Position numbers and translations under genes: made by a program. Positions 48,033 through 59,044 of a stretch of 64,000 bases of DNA are shown here, piece by piece. Source of the stretch: Allolobophora icterica (Eukaryota; Annelida; Clitellata; Crassiclitellata; Lumbricidae); contig OY744612.1 of assembly GCA_963556255.1 (NCBI GenBank), forward strand, positions 25,532,940 to 25,596,939, written 5' to 3'. How positions within the stretch are numbered: the first letter of the stretch is position 1; each line of letters begins with the position of its first letter. The notes below the pieces were generated by a model. The model was not told the DNA's origin, ran no database searches, and worked only from the letters and a program-made list of their open reading frames with translations.

Positions 48033-50969
48033 ATGTTTGAGAAGATGAAATTGGCGACTTTGCAGCAAGAATGTGAAAAGAGAGACATTTGCTATGAAGG
48101 GCTGGATAAGAAGGGAATGGTACAGAAGTTAAAAGAATACGAGAATGAGGTGGAACAGAGTGAAAACGAGATGGTGGAAGTGGAGGTGGATGAAGAGAGT
48201 GTCGGGGAAACCCAGATGAAGCTCCAGCTGACTCTGGCGGAGGAGAAGAGGTCTCAGGCAGAGGAGAAGCGCTTGCAGGCAGAGAAGGAGAAGATGCAGG
48301 CAGAGACGGAGAAGATGCAGATGGAAATAGCACTTTTGCGTGAAAAGGCTCAGTTAGGGCTATTACAATCGAATGTTTCTGCTTCTGGCACTGATCTACC
48401 TTTGTCTTCATCTTACTCTAAACTTCCGACGATGTGTGAAGGTGAAGATGCAATTAGTTATTTTCATTCATTTGAAAAAGTGGCTTGCCTTCACGCTATT
48501 GATGAGAGCAAATGGGCTAAGCTGTTACCAGCTCTGCTTAATTCTTCTATGCGCTTACATTACAACCGACTGTCTGTTGAAGTCTGTTCACATTACAAAC
48601 AAACAAAGGCAGCGCTACTGGATGCATGTAGGATGAACGCCAGATATTATCTGGACAAGTTCAAGGCGACACACAGAAAAGGCAAACAAACATACGCCCA
48701 AGTGTTAGACAATCTTCATGATATCTTTAATTACTATCTGGAATGCAAAGGCATAGAGGATTTTGAATCTCTTAAAGATGACGTTTTGCTAGAGCGCTTA
48801 CAGGAAAGTCTGCCCTCAGACACCCGTTATTTCGTTCAGGCAAGAAAGCCAAAAAGTGCCAGGCAGTTAGCTGAATATGCTGACTTGCATTTTGAGTGTA
48901 CTCTGGAAAGTCGAAAGCTTAATCAGGGAGAACTAAAACATAATCATGGTTTTAAGCCTAACAATGTTGACTTTAGAAACCAGCAGTTGGAAAAGCATGG
49001 ACCCAAAAGCTTTGGAAGTGAGTCCAATGCGAATGCACGCCCAATGCATTTCAACCAGGATAACAGAGCGGGTTATGTAGCCCAAGGAACACAGTTCAAC
49101 AATAGAAATCACAACAGATTTGAGGAGCAAGCGCAAACTCATGCGCAAGTTAACTTTGTCAGAACAGGTGTAAACGTGAGTAAGGTCAGTGAGTATCGAA
49201 AGCGTTTCATGGTGCCACTGTTTGTAAACGGGGTACCAGTGCAAGGTTTGAGGGACTCTGGTTCTGAGGCGTGTCTTATAAGTGATCGAGTGGCGCCATA
49301 TAAATCGTCCGTCATGGGAAGGCCCATGAAAGTCCAGAGTGCTTTTGGATCGGTTAAATGCTTTTCCACATGTGAAGTTGAAATTATGTCATCGCATTTT
49401 GGGACAAATCGCAAGGTAAAGGTACTGGCTGGAGTCGTCCCAAATTTGGCAGTGGAATTTATTCTGGGACATGACGTATTTGTGCAAAACCGGGACCTAC
49501 TAGACCCGGTAGACATAGGCCACCGTAACAGAAACGACGCAACACCACAGGCGCTAATCGCCACTAGACAGCGTAATTACGACGGTAGCGAACAGGACAA
49601 GATGGCGCTACGACAGACCATGAATGCACCCAATGAACTTCCAACGGGACCTCATGACGAAAGACGGGCGAAGCGAAAGACGTTAGTCGTAGACGGTGAG
49701 CGACCAAATTCAAAGCATGAAGCCATATCGGACGTAAATAACGGCAACGCACTGAATGAACTCCGCGTGGCCGACAGAGACACAGAGACGCAAGGTGAGA
49801 GACGAGACGGAAGGGGTAAATTAACGGCAATCGACAAACGATCTAGTTCAAACTACGGGACCAGACAAGGTGTTAATGACATTAATGACCATAATGGATT
49901 TAATGACTTTAATGACAGGAAGGGGTGGACAGAGAATAGAACCACTTCCGACGACGGATGGACAAGAGGCAAAGACACCTCACAAATTAATACAGCTACA
50001 CCGACGGAGGCGTCTAGAAGGGCGCAGAGTTCAGTCATTAATGATGACAGAGGCGTACAATTCAATCATGATAGCGACGGCGAGACAGCAGGGAAAGAGG
50101 AAGAAGAGATTACCGAAGATGGAGACTTCATTAATGACAGTAACGGCGAAGACATTCGAGAAGAGATTAACGCAGACAGAGACACAGCTAAAGAGAGCGA
50201 CGATGATACGGCCCAAACAGACACCAAAGCAGACATTAGCGCAGACTTTAACGACTATAGAGGGCAGACGGATTTTAAAATAGACGCGAAGGCTAATAGA
50301 GCCCCGTCGATCAAAGGGTCAATGAGGAACGAATCATTGGACATGCTATTTGGTAAGACAAGGGGAACTAGATATCATGATCGTTCCTCAGGAAAATTAT
50401 GGCATCCTGGAGACGTAGAGACACATGTACCGATGGTAGGTGGCGTCCGGCTAGTGGAAATTTACGATGATAAGCTAGGATACGTAGCAGACAAGGGACA
50501 TGACAACAAGGCATTACATAAGACAGACAGAACAGACGGGATGCAATGGAATGATGCCATGAACAAGACATTTGACAATAGGTTAGTTCCACCAAGTGCA
50601 AAGAAGTTAGGATGCGTAGCATATAAGGGACACAACAGAGAGCCATTAATTGGGAAAGAGGGGACAGACAGGAATAAGAATGAGACATTTGACAGAGTCA
50701 AAGCAAACTCAGCGTCACACCACGGGTCGATACCACCTGCAGGTGTAAAGAAGATAAGAGGCGTGATGGAAGAGGAACATAACAATAAGACATTAGGCCT
50801 AATCAAGACTGCGGACAGAGAAGACAGATTAAAATGGAATGGTGCCAGGAATAAAACATTTGACACGTTCCAAGAAGACGTAGCATTCGACCGCAGGCTA
50901 ATACCGCCAAGCAAAAAGAAACCTGTAATGTATACGCGTAGGCAATCAGGCGCTACGAGGTGGGGATAA
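48033..50969 (+). CDS. Gag-aspartic protease polyprotein, 978 aa
   Basis: Intact frame from ATG. Residues 4-38 (LATLQQECEKRDICYEGLDK) resemble a SAP motif. Residues about 45-120 are a charged coiled coil with EEKR-QAE repeats. Residues about 139-290 resemble a retrotransposon Gag domain (DAISYFHSFEKVACLH...FKATHRKGKQTYAQ...YADLHFE). There is no CCHC zinc knuckle. A retropepsin-like protease follows at about 388-490, with the active site D-S-G at 408-410 and the second motif ILGHD at 477-481. The remaining half is hydrophilic, rich in Asn, Asp, Arg and Lys. It ends in three imperfect repeats (from residues 814, 858 and 907) containing NKTFD and PPS-KK. No polymerase motif is present. Confidence 0.88.
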   Translation: MFEKMKLATLQQECEKRDICYEGLDKKGMVQKLKEYENEVEQSENEMVEVEVDEESVGETQMKLQLTLAEEKRSQAEEKRLQAEKEKMQAETEKMQMEIALLREKAQLGLLQSNVSASGTDLPLSSSYSKLPTMCEGEDAISYFHSFEKVACLHAIDESKWAKLLPALLNSSMRLHYNRLSVEVCSHYKQTKAALLDACRMNARYYLDKFKATHRKGKQTYAQVLDNLHDIFNYYLECKGIEDFESLKDDVLLERLQESLPSDTRYFVQARKPKSARQLAEYADLHFECTLESRKLNQGELKHNHGFKPNNVDFRNQQLEKHGPKSFGSESNANARPMHFNQDNRAGYVAQGTQFNNRNHNRFEEQAQTHAQVNFVRTGVNVSKVSEYRKRFMVPLFVNGVPVQGLRDSGSEACLISDRVAPYKSSVMGRPMKVQSAFGSVKCFSTCEVEIMSSHFGTNRKVKVLAGVVPNLAVEFILGHDVFVQNRDLLDPVDIGHRNRNDATPQALIATRQRNYDGSEQDKMALRQTMNAPNELPTGPHDERRAKRKTLVVDGERPNSKHEAISDVNNGNALNELRVADRDTETQGERRDGRGKLTAIDKRSSSNYGTRQGVNDINDHNGFNDFNDRKGWTENRTTSDDGWTRGKDTSQINTATPTEASRRAQSSVINDDRGVQFNHDSDGETAGKEEEEITEDGDFINDSNGEDIREEINADRDTAKESDDDTAQTDTKADISADFNDYRGQTDFKIDAKANRAPSIKGSMRNESLDMLFGKTRGTRYHDRSSGKLWHPGDVETHVPMVGGVRLVEIYDDKLGYVADKGHDNKALHKTDRTDGMQWNDAMNKTFDNRLVPPSAKKLGCVAYKGHNREPLIGKEGTDRNKNETFDRVKANSASHHGSIPPAGVKKIRGVMEEEHNNKTLGLIKTADREDRLKWNGARNKTFDTFQEDVAFDRRLIPPSKKKPVMYTRRQSGATRWG

Positions 50970-51490
50970 GCCACGTCCCAAGGGAAAACACCATCCCATG
51001 GTGGACGATTTACGATTAATGGTGTATAGTTTATGATTTACGGCGTGTGACTTACGGTTTAGGATTATGATTAATGATGCATGTTTGTGGTTTATGGGTT
51101 TGTCACGTGCCTTTATGACCAACTAAATCTGATATAATGGTCATGTTTTTCGGTTACAAGTACTTGCTTTATTCCGATGTTACGAAGTGTTATATATTGT
51201 CTTTTAAACGAGGGTGTGATAGAGAAACTTAATAATGTTTGTATCACAGTTACTACTCGTTGTGTTTGTATGCTTTATGTTATAGATTAACGCCGTAGAT
51301 ACATGTTTAAACCAGCCTGATGACGTCGCAAGAAAAATGGCGCAAACAGACATTGAAATTAAAACGCCATCATGCGTGTCATCTGTGCTCTTGTACATCG
51401 CCATGACTGCACAAAAAAACCACTCCTGAAATGCCATCTTGCTTTCTGAGAAGCCGAACCGATGACCGTCGAACTTTGGAAGTGTGATGA
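50970..51490 (+). other. LTR element 3' untranslated region
   Basis: Non-coding. The last bases before the 3' LTR (TTTGGAAGTGTGATGA) form only a weak polypurine tract. Confidence 0.6.
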
Positions 51491-52222
51491 TGTAGTGACA
51501 GTCATGGACGATATTATATTAGGGATTTAGGATTACGCTATATATTAGTATTATGTGTTGCTTAGGATTTGATGTAGGCTAAAGAACACTATAGAGTCGA
51601 GATCAGATAAGACTTGACTGACATTAGGGCCTGACCGGGTGTCATAAGAGGGGAGCAGGGAGAAGGAGGGGCGAAGGAATGATAGCGCGACCGAAAGGAG
51701 AGCGAGATTGGGGGAGAGATGGATGAATGACAGGTCAGGGCGAAAGGGAGAAGGAGGAAGAGCGAAGACTGGAAGGAGGACGGCATTCACTCACAGGAAG
51801 AGGAATCGATTAGACGTAGGATTCACTCACAGGAGGAGGAATCGGTTAGACGTAGGATTCACTCACGGAAGGAGGAATCGCTAGGACGTAGGATTCACTC
51901 ACGGAAGGAGGAATCGGTGAGACGTACGATTAACTCACGGAGGGAGGAATCGTGTGACGGAAAATTGCAGACGCAGAAACTGTTATGCAACACGAAGTGA
52001 GAACTGTTCTAGGTGTACATACGTTGTGTAAAAATATTGTATAATAAGAATTGCAAAACATACAAGAGTACTGTCTTCTAACTGTCTTCGCGAGGTGAAT
52101 TACAAAAACCCACGTGCTTCGAACGCTAACAAGACCCCCGAAGACTAGCCTAGCCGCTCGATTACGTAACACCGCTGCCACCATAACTGAAGACAGATCA
52201 AGTAACATCTTCTTTCAGTACA
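51491..52222 (+). repeat. 3' LTR
   Basis: 732 bp, apparently identical to the 5' LTR, followed directly by the duplicated target GACAG. Confidence 0.95.
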
Positions 52223-53520
52223 GACAGTGTAGTTATTAACAGTTCACAGTTCCTCCCTGTGAGGCTGTGAAATGAACAGATGTCATGCAGTTGTCGGGTT
52301 TCACATCTGACTGTGTTAACCTATTATTGCTTTATTCAGCACTACCAGTATTATCTTGCAAGGGGTTGTGCACTTTGTGACATAGTCTGATGGGCTGGGC
52401 TGTAAACCAAAGAAGTCTATAAAGATGCATACTACCATGGTGTAAGGTGTCATGGTATAGTGTACACCAGTGTGTCTAGTTCTTCATAATAACACTGCCA
52501 TTCATTACAGCGAAACCTCTGATAGGATATGGGAAAGGAATTAAGCCTCTATCAGCTCCGAGTAATTACTCACGAACAGGGTTCTATAAATACTCGTATA
52601 CTGAAATTAGACTGCAGTGTGATTTTAATGATAAACACCGTAAATTGAAGAAACCACAACCCTGCTGGTGATGTATGTTGTCTGGCTGATAACACGGAAA
52701 CCACCTGTTTCTGTACGTAAAGTAACTCGGTTTTTGATTGTTCAGTAAACGGACATGGCCAAACAGCAGTCAGGAACGCGCTACATATATCTGTTTGTGT
52801 TGCCAAAATATTGATATATGCGGGCTTCTTTGTCAAATTAAGAATTTTCTATACATTAAATCGAATCAGGAGATATATATCTGCTGCTCGTGTCGTATTT
52901 TTGTTCAGTTATATGGAAGTTCTGAATTTTGTGTACTGATAGTTTCTGTTGTTTCCCAGCAAAGTGAAACATGTGCTATAATACTTGGTATTGCAACTAT
53001 GAAATGTGCAAAACCATCTATTACCACAAAGTGTGCCTGTTGCATGCGCTAGTATTCATCGTGTTGCTGTGAATGTAACGCATGCTCACAGAGTTTTCTA
53101 GGACTAAGTTCAGTTATTTGCAAAATGTGCATTATTTACTCTAAAAGCTAAGGTTTATTATACAACTTTGTGAGAGGATTCGGCAGATGTGCCAAAATAA
53201 TTGTGTTCAGGAGCAATGATAAGTCCAGAAACCTATACAAGTATACATCTAGCAATGTCATGGCAGTTAAGTTAAAGCACGAATCACAAATTACTTTTCT
53301 AGAATATTGCTTAGATTGTATTCTAAGCATAAGTTCCACATTTCTTCAACACATAAAAACTAATTTGTGAGCAGTCTTCAGTTCTTCTACATTGAATTGG
53401 GACTGACGTGCTATTAATTTATATACCCTATGCAACAACAAATATGACTTTGTGATTAAAGTATTGTCGGTGTGATCAAATTCATCTGTGCCAATAAATT
53501 GTTTTAATTTGTTTCCACAG

Positions 53521-54195
53521 GCATCTTTTCCACACATGTCATTTCTGCTCAAGATGACGTCACAACTGATGCAACTACCGAAGCAGGGACAGCAGCAACA
53601 GATGATCAGACTTCAAATCAAGACTCAACAGCAGAAACAAGAGTAGATACAGCAACATCTGAAGCACCAGACACAGCAGGAGCATCTGCTGGAGAAACGG
53701 CAACGACTGCAGTAGCAGGAGGAACAGAAACAACAGCAGCAAGTGAATCTGTCACAGATGGAACAGTAGTTGGAGGAGCAGAGGGAACAACAGCAGGAGA
53801 AACTATCGTAGTAGGAGCAGGAGGTGTAGAAACAACAACTTCAGTAGGAGAACTTATCACTACAGGAACAGGATCTGTCCCAGTGCCGAAAGGAGATGAC
53901 ACAACACCAATAGTGGAGACTAGTACAGGAAGAATAGAAGGCGAAGCAACAGCAACATTCACAGGAGCGCCTAGCGCAGGTGGAACGGTAACTGAAACAC
54001 CACCAGCACCACAACAACAAGATACAACTGGAAGAGCAGCCACTGGAGAGACAACTGCATCCGTGGAGCAAACTAAAGGAGCAACAACTGCGGAAGATGT
54101 ACCAAATTTGGGACAGGGTGTATCAGGACAGCCGACAGAAACAACTGTAACTGGACAAAAAACAGAAGCAGCCTCCATCTCAACCGTTGCACCAT
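53521..54195 (+). CDS. Exon 2 of mucin-like protein: end of signal peptide and Thr-rich domain
   Basis: Acceptor GTTTCCACAG, donor CAT/GTATGT. Two bases complete the Gly codon begun in exon 1, and then 224 codons are open. The exon starts IFSTHVISAQDDVTTDATTE. The hydrophobic part finishes the signal peptide, with likely cleavage after ISA. The rest is about 210 residues dominated by Thr, Ala, Gly, Glu, Val and Ser, with no Cys. It is a dense target for O-glycosylation, as in mucins. Repetition is loose (GGTETT, GGVETTT, GGTVTETP), not a strict tandem array. The exon ends with one base of a Ser codon. The antisense Val/Ser frame here is a shadow. Confidence 0.75.
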
Positions 54196-54439
54196 GTATG
54201 TATAATATTATATGCATCCATCAAGCCATACGACTTGCATATCTATTAACTCTTAAAAGAATTAAATGGGAAAAGCACATCTAAGAATTTGTTACGAGAC
54301 TACTGCTGTTATATCTATGGGAACTGTCACAAATGGGAAGTCATTTTTAAAATCACCTACCTAATTGTTGCAAAATTATTGCAATTTTAAATGACCATGT
54401 ATGCTAATACCTATATCAGCATAATCACGGAAAATCTGT

Positions 54440-54550
54440 TAAGCTGTTAAAGCAGTATTATTGCAGAATGATGTTCCTGCCTCCAGTCTAAGTCACGGTA
54501 ACTGTCTTGCAAGCAATTGGTGTGTTAGAAGTAGAACCCTGTGACTAATT
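54440..54550 (+). repeat. Intron segment homologous to the duplicated units
   Basis: CAGTATTATTGCAGA, TTCCTGCCTCCA and AGCAATTGGTGTG match 56290-56390 and 58315-58410. Confidence 0.75.
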
Positions 54551-54816
54551 TAACAAGTAGATGATGTCTTGTTGATAACATGTACGGCATAACATGAGTC
54601 TTTCAGATGACGTAACATCTATGTTGGAACTAGTGTGGTCAATCATAATTATGTAGTCAATAGCCCTTTTAGATTGACAGTTTTATCATCCTGCATCTGG
54701 TAGTTTAGGTTAACTTAATTAACAAACGGTACACGACCTAATCGTTCTAAACGTGCATTTGCTTGTTGTATATTCCATTGATTTTTGCTTCATTACAATA
54801 TTACTTAATAATTTAG

Positions 54817-54860
54817 CAGCTGGATCTACCGACGGAAGTCAGACATTGACCCCTACGAAA
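54817..54860 (+). CDS. Exon 3 of mucin-like protein
   Basis: The acceptor TTTAG/CAG is a NAGNAG type, so the exon could start at 54817 or 54820. Either choice keeps the frame with exon 2. It encodes (S)AGSTDGSQTLTPTK and ends in phase 0 at GTAAGC. Ser/Thr-rich, continuing the mucin-like stalk. Confidence 0.65.
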
Positions 54861-55286
54861 GTAAGCTGCACTGTCCTATATTCAATCCTATGTATGATAA
54901 CAAGAACTTAGTAACTTATTCAATCTTTAATGTAACTAGAAGTATTAGTTAGTAGGTACCGTTGGCTATGTTTATTATTGAAAATTTATAAAATTTATAA
55001 AATTAAATACAATGTATTTAAAATTTTAATTTATGTCTGTGTCTAGTGCATCGAGTCCTTAGTATATTTTGTCACTTGAACAACATAATTCCCTGTGCAT
55101 TATGATAACCGAGCTATAGCAGTATCTTGATTAGATTAGAAATGTTTTGATCTCAAGTTTTTAATTTTCTTGCTTAAAGCTTATAGGAGTCAAGACAGAT
55201 CATTATCAAACAGCAGTCTTTTAATTTGTGGTGTGTTTGGTGTTTTACATTCCTGCTACAGAGGTATTGCTTTCTTGTAATTTTAG

Positions 55287-55340
55287 ATCAATGCCCCAGG
55301 CCAGAGATTTGGCCTTATTGGGTCAGTTCATGAAGAGAAA
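55287..55340 (+). CDS. Exon 4 of mucin-like protein (phase 0-0)
   Basis: Acceptor TGTAATTTTAG, donor AAA/GTGAGC. Eighteen codons: INAPGQRFGLIGSVHEEK. In phase with exon 3. Symmetric, so it can be skipped without a frameshift. No domain recognised. Confidence 0.62.
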
Positions 55341-56119
55341 GTGAGCATCAGAGTACTTTAAATTAACTTCATTTCTAGTGACTTTCATAGTGCTGCTGTA
55401 ACTCTCTGAAATAGCTATGAGTCATCTTCTTAGATAGGGACTATGAAAGTATGCAATTTACCATATCTTGACAGTTTACTGTTTACTGTGCTGGGCTGCC
55501 TACAGAGAGGGCGCCGTCAGTCCAGTTTCTGAGACTGTAGAAAGATATTTGAAGGTTCTGTAAGTGCATCATAGCAAACTTGGCTGTAAAATGTGTACTA
55601 CTTCGACTGTAAACCGTTAGTCGGAAGATCATCTAGCAAGGGAGAGGACTGAATACCTGCTAACAAGTGATACCTATGGTTGTCTCTGCATAGGATAAAC
55701 TTGTGGTACTTCAAGTTGTAGGAGATGTGACAGATAATTTTATAGCTGCAAATGAATGGTGGAGTAGTACTCTGTCTTTCACTGATGCAGCAAACAGTCG
55801 TGGCACAATACAAATTTCAAGTACACCACTTTATAACACTTGTAGTTACTAGGGGTGCATTACAGGGTCATTTAGGAAATAGCCTATGATTAGTGGTGCA
55901 TTACAGGGTCATTTAGAAAATATGATTACAAAGTAAAGTAAAGGTGACATAGTCCATAAAGGGACTTTAAGACGATCATTTCCTTTCTACGGCCCCTAAG
56001 CTGGCACTGGATGAATCTGAAGTTGCTGGACATAGGCCAAATGCATCTCGCAGGACTTGCCATTTGCTTCCCAACCAAACTGTACTACTTGGTGACAGAG
56101 GCACACGTGCACAAAAACT

Positions 56120-56690
56120 TTCTCAGGGTCTGCTAAGCAGGCTTAAACCTGCAAAAGTGTGTTATGAAATAACCCCCAGCGACTGCAACTCAAAAATTTC
56201 AGTGATGTTTCATTTTGTATTTTCCCCCAGAATGTGATTTTTATTTAGAAAAGTTGCACTTAACATATTAGGTCTAATTGATCCATCTAGCTTTTGAAGC
56301 AGTATTATTGCAGATTGGTATTCCTGCCGCCAATATCATCTAATTGTCCTACCAGCAATTGTTGTGATTAGAACCTTGTGATCATTCTGCTTGTTTTTGA
56401 TGTATTTTGTAACTGCAACTATTTTATTCTTTATCATTTTAGGGCAACTCTAGAAGCAAAAGAAGCCCTGTGAGTACATAAAAACTAGTCGCATAGTTAG
56501 GCCCTAAGTACTATAAGGTAAGGTAACTGATTATCAATTTATTAATTTCATGTTATTTACACACAAGTTGCAGTATGCAAAGGAGCTTGGAAGATACAGA
56601 GGGCAGATTCAGAAGCGACGAAGGTCCCACTTACTAGGCTTGCCTATATGAAATCATTTTAAAATATGTGCGTATGTATCTGGACTTTAA
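56120..56690 (+). repeat. Duplicated exon-intron unit A
   Basis: Matches 58122-59075 over its length, apart from the MITE inserted in the latter. It includes exon 5 and both flanking intron parts. Shared strings include TCTGCTAAGCAGG, TTTTGAAGCAGTATTATTGC and CCCACTTACTAGGCTTGC. Confidence 0.85.
56443..56469 (+). CDS. Exon 5, 27-nt microexon with furin-like motif
   Basis: Acceptor TTATCATTTTAG, donor CCT/GTGAGT. Nine codons, GNSRSKRSP, phase 0-0. R-S-K-R followed by S fits the minimal furin consensus R-X-K/R-R. The exon lies in a unit duplicated at exon 6. If it is spliced in, it would place a proprotein-convertase site between the mucin stalk and the SEA-like region. Whether it is used is unknown. 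Confidence 0.55.
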
Positions 56691-58115
56691 TAAAGCACAT
56701 TTTAGGAACCTATCATGAACAAGACTATCTAAAGGATCTAAACAAGTACGTCTTAACATAGCTAGAAAAAATAACGAGCCGAGTTTAAAGAGGCAGCTCG
56801 AATGTCAACGAGAAGATTGTTCTAAGAGATGGACCAACGCACGATAGTGCACTGTGCAGCAGTGTGCAGTGCTGTGCACGTAAGGCAGTGAGGGACCAGA
56901 AGATCTCCACGGGAGGATGAACGAAGCGACCGGCGGACCTGATTACTGAAACCGACACAGACAACTCTCGTATGTATTGTGGAGCAGTGCCAACCAGTTA
57001 AACACGGCCAAGGAGTAGTAGGCCCTCTCTTAAATGTGATTATGTCCTCAAATGGGAAACAGCGGAGTGTTTCACTCGTATACATGTATGCCGAGATGTT
57101 AGAGAATTTTGTAGATTGGTCATTGGCCGTGCGGCACGGTTCAGGACTTTTGGGCAATCCTGCAAAGATGGAATTACAATACTGCAGGCATGGCAGGACG
57201 AAGGAATGGAGCAAAGCTGTTGCAGCACAAGACGAAAGATTGCATGTTAACGTACTGATCGAATCTCACGAATCTGGTAGAAGCATTACCTGAACGCCGA
57301 ATTCGCGTGATCAGCAATGGATAGGCTATCTCTCCGTCGATGAACACTTCCAGGTTATGGACAAGGCGTTGTGAGATCGAATCGGGGATTGACGATAGGA
57401 GCTCTTCTTCGTCAATTTGAGACCGCATCTGTCGAGTTCCGATCTACAGATATTGTGTTTTGGTCCGGTTAAGTCGGAGCTGATCCGAAGACATCCACCA
57501 TTGTACCTCGGTCACGGTGTTCAGCACTCAGTCTGTCGTAAGACAGGCGATCGAATCCGATGGTTGATAGCTTGAGTAAAGTTGGACGTCATCAGCGTAT
57601 TGATGGACGCGGGATCCAAGTGCTACGATGACTGGGTTCAGATCATCTGTGTATAAGATGTAGAGCAGCGGTCCCAGGATGGAGCCCTGAGGGACACCGA
57701 ACAGGAGTCCAGGACACGCACGCAGTCTGAGCAGTCTGAACCCATGGTTATTGTCGAAGTCCGCTCATCCAAGAACGATCGATGCCATTCAGTTGAGCGA
57801 TAGACCGACAAATCGATATAATGTGCTGAGACGTGTATCTCGTGGTCAGCCACGACGAACGCTGCACTCACGTTGTGAAGAGCGAACAGCGTGACTGTGA
57901 CACGTCCTGAGTCGATGGCGTCGTAGAAGTCGGAGAGTGGCCGCAAAAGAACCGTTGTCATTGAGTAGTCCTTCCTGAACCCAGATTGCAGCTATGGCAT
58001 AAGTTCAGACGCTTCTCGATAGCGCGACATCTGCTGAGCTACAGTTTTCTCGATCATTTTTGAAGGAAGCTTAAATTCGAGATGGGTCTGTAACTGTTGC
58101 GTGAAAGCCTTGGGT
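56690..58115 (-). pseudogene. 5'-truncated LINE with reverse transcriptase domain
   Basis: Minus-strand order: PSKMIEKTVAQQMSRYREAS, LQSGFRKDYSMTTVLLRPLS, DFYDAIDSGRVTVTLFALHN, then GVPQGSILGPLLYILYTDDL and YADD (57588-57599). The thumb and C-terminal parts follow (SFVLPCLQYCNSIFAGLPKS, RSLRSSSRGDLLVPH). Several frameshifts and stops show it is dead. It fits CR1/L2-type LINEs and lies exactly between duplicated units A and B. Confidence 0.8.
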
Positions 58116-58515
58116 TTCTACACTTTGACTCTGCTAAGCAGGATCAAACCTTCAACCGTTAGAATTCATGCCACATGTATTACGAAATAACCACCAGCGA
58201 GTGCAACTTGAAAATTCCAGAGATGTTCATTTTGTATTCTCTCACAGAATGTGATTTTTATTAGAAAAGTTGTACTTAAATCTTAGGTCTGATTTGATCC
58301 GTTGAGCTTTTGAAGCAGTATTATTGCAGATTGGTATTCCTGCCTCCAATCTCATTTAATTTTCTAACCAGCAATTGGTGTGCTTAGAACCTTAATTGTG
58401 AATCATCTGCTCAACATGTTCGAATAAGGTCCAATATCTGACAGGACAGGAAGATAATTTGCACTTTTTTGTGTCTTGTGTAACAGCAACTATTTTATTG
58501 TTTTTATGTTTTCAG

Positions 58516-58572
58516 GAAGAATCAAAGTACAAATATAATGCTACAGTTGATATTACAGACGAAAATAAACCT
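58516..58572 (+). CDS. Exon 6 of mucin-like protein (phase 0-0)
   Basis: Acceptor TTTATGTTTTCAG, donor CCT/GTGAGT, the same donor context as exon 5. Nineteen codons, EESKYKYNATVDITDENKP. The YNATVDIT segment looks like the first strand of a SEA-type domain. N-A-T is an N-glycosylation sequon. Confidence 0.65.
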
Positions 58573-58751
58573 GTGAGTACATGTGTAATCAAGTATAATG
58601 AGATGAGGTAACTGCTTGTCAGCTTATTCATGTCATATTTATCTATTCTTCACAGCAAACACGTAAGGCGCTGAAGCAGTATACAAAAGAGCTTCTAATA
58701 TATACAGGACAGAGTATGAAAGCGACCTATATCCCACTTACTAGGCTTGCT

Positions 58752-58804
58752 CAGGGGCGTAACTTTGGTCTAAAAAGTGGGGGGTACCAATTCCTTCACA
58801 CGCA

Positions 58805-58851
<47 letters not shown>

Positions 58852-59044
58852 TCTGGCTCTCGGTTTGCCTGTATCTAAGTACTTTGGTACTTTCGTGGTA
58901 CATATACTCCTTACTCTGTCTACCCACAGAAAACAAGGCGGAGACTGCGATCTCTGGGAAGGCACAGTAATAAAATATTGATTGGCATTGTTTAAAAAGT
59001 GGGGGTACGGTTACCCTTCGTACCCACCACAAATTACGCCTATG
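58752..59044. mobile_element. hAT-like MITE with internal (TA)n, 293 bp
   Basis: Ends CAGGGGCGTAAC and AAATTACGCCTATG. Perfect duplication GGCTTGCT (58744-58751 and 59045-59052). Comparison with unit A shows the uninterrupted site. Contains about 20 TA units (58808-58849). Confidence 0.9.

Larger units (their letters stand above)
46570..52222 (+). mobile_element. Complete LTR retrotransposon, Gag-protease only, 5653 bp
   Basis: Two direct LTRs of 732 bp start TG and end CA. The 5-bp target duplication GACAG is perfect (46565-46569 and 52223-52227). The internal region (47302-51490) has a leader of about 730 bp, one ORF (48033-50969) and about 520 bp of non-coding 3' sequence with TTACGGTTTAGGATT-like units. 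There is no reverse transcriptase, RNase H, integrase or envelope. It must therefore depend on enzymes from another element for copying. It lies in intron 1 in the same orientation as the host gene. Confidence 0.95.

Noticed and set aside
53618..54217. 199-codon Val/Ser/Ala-rich minus-strand frame
   Set aside because: Antisense shadow of the Thr-rich exon 2, caused by repeated GCA, ACA and GGA codons.
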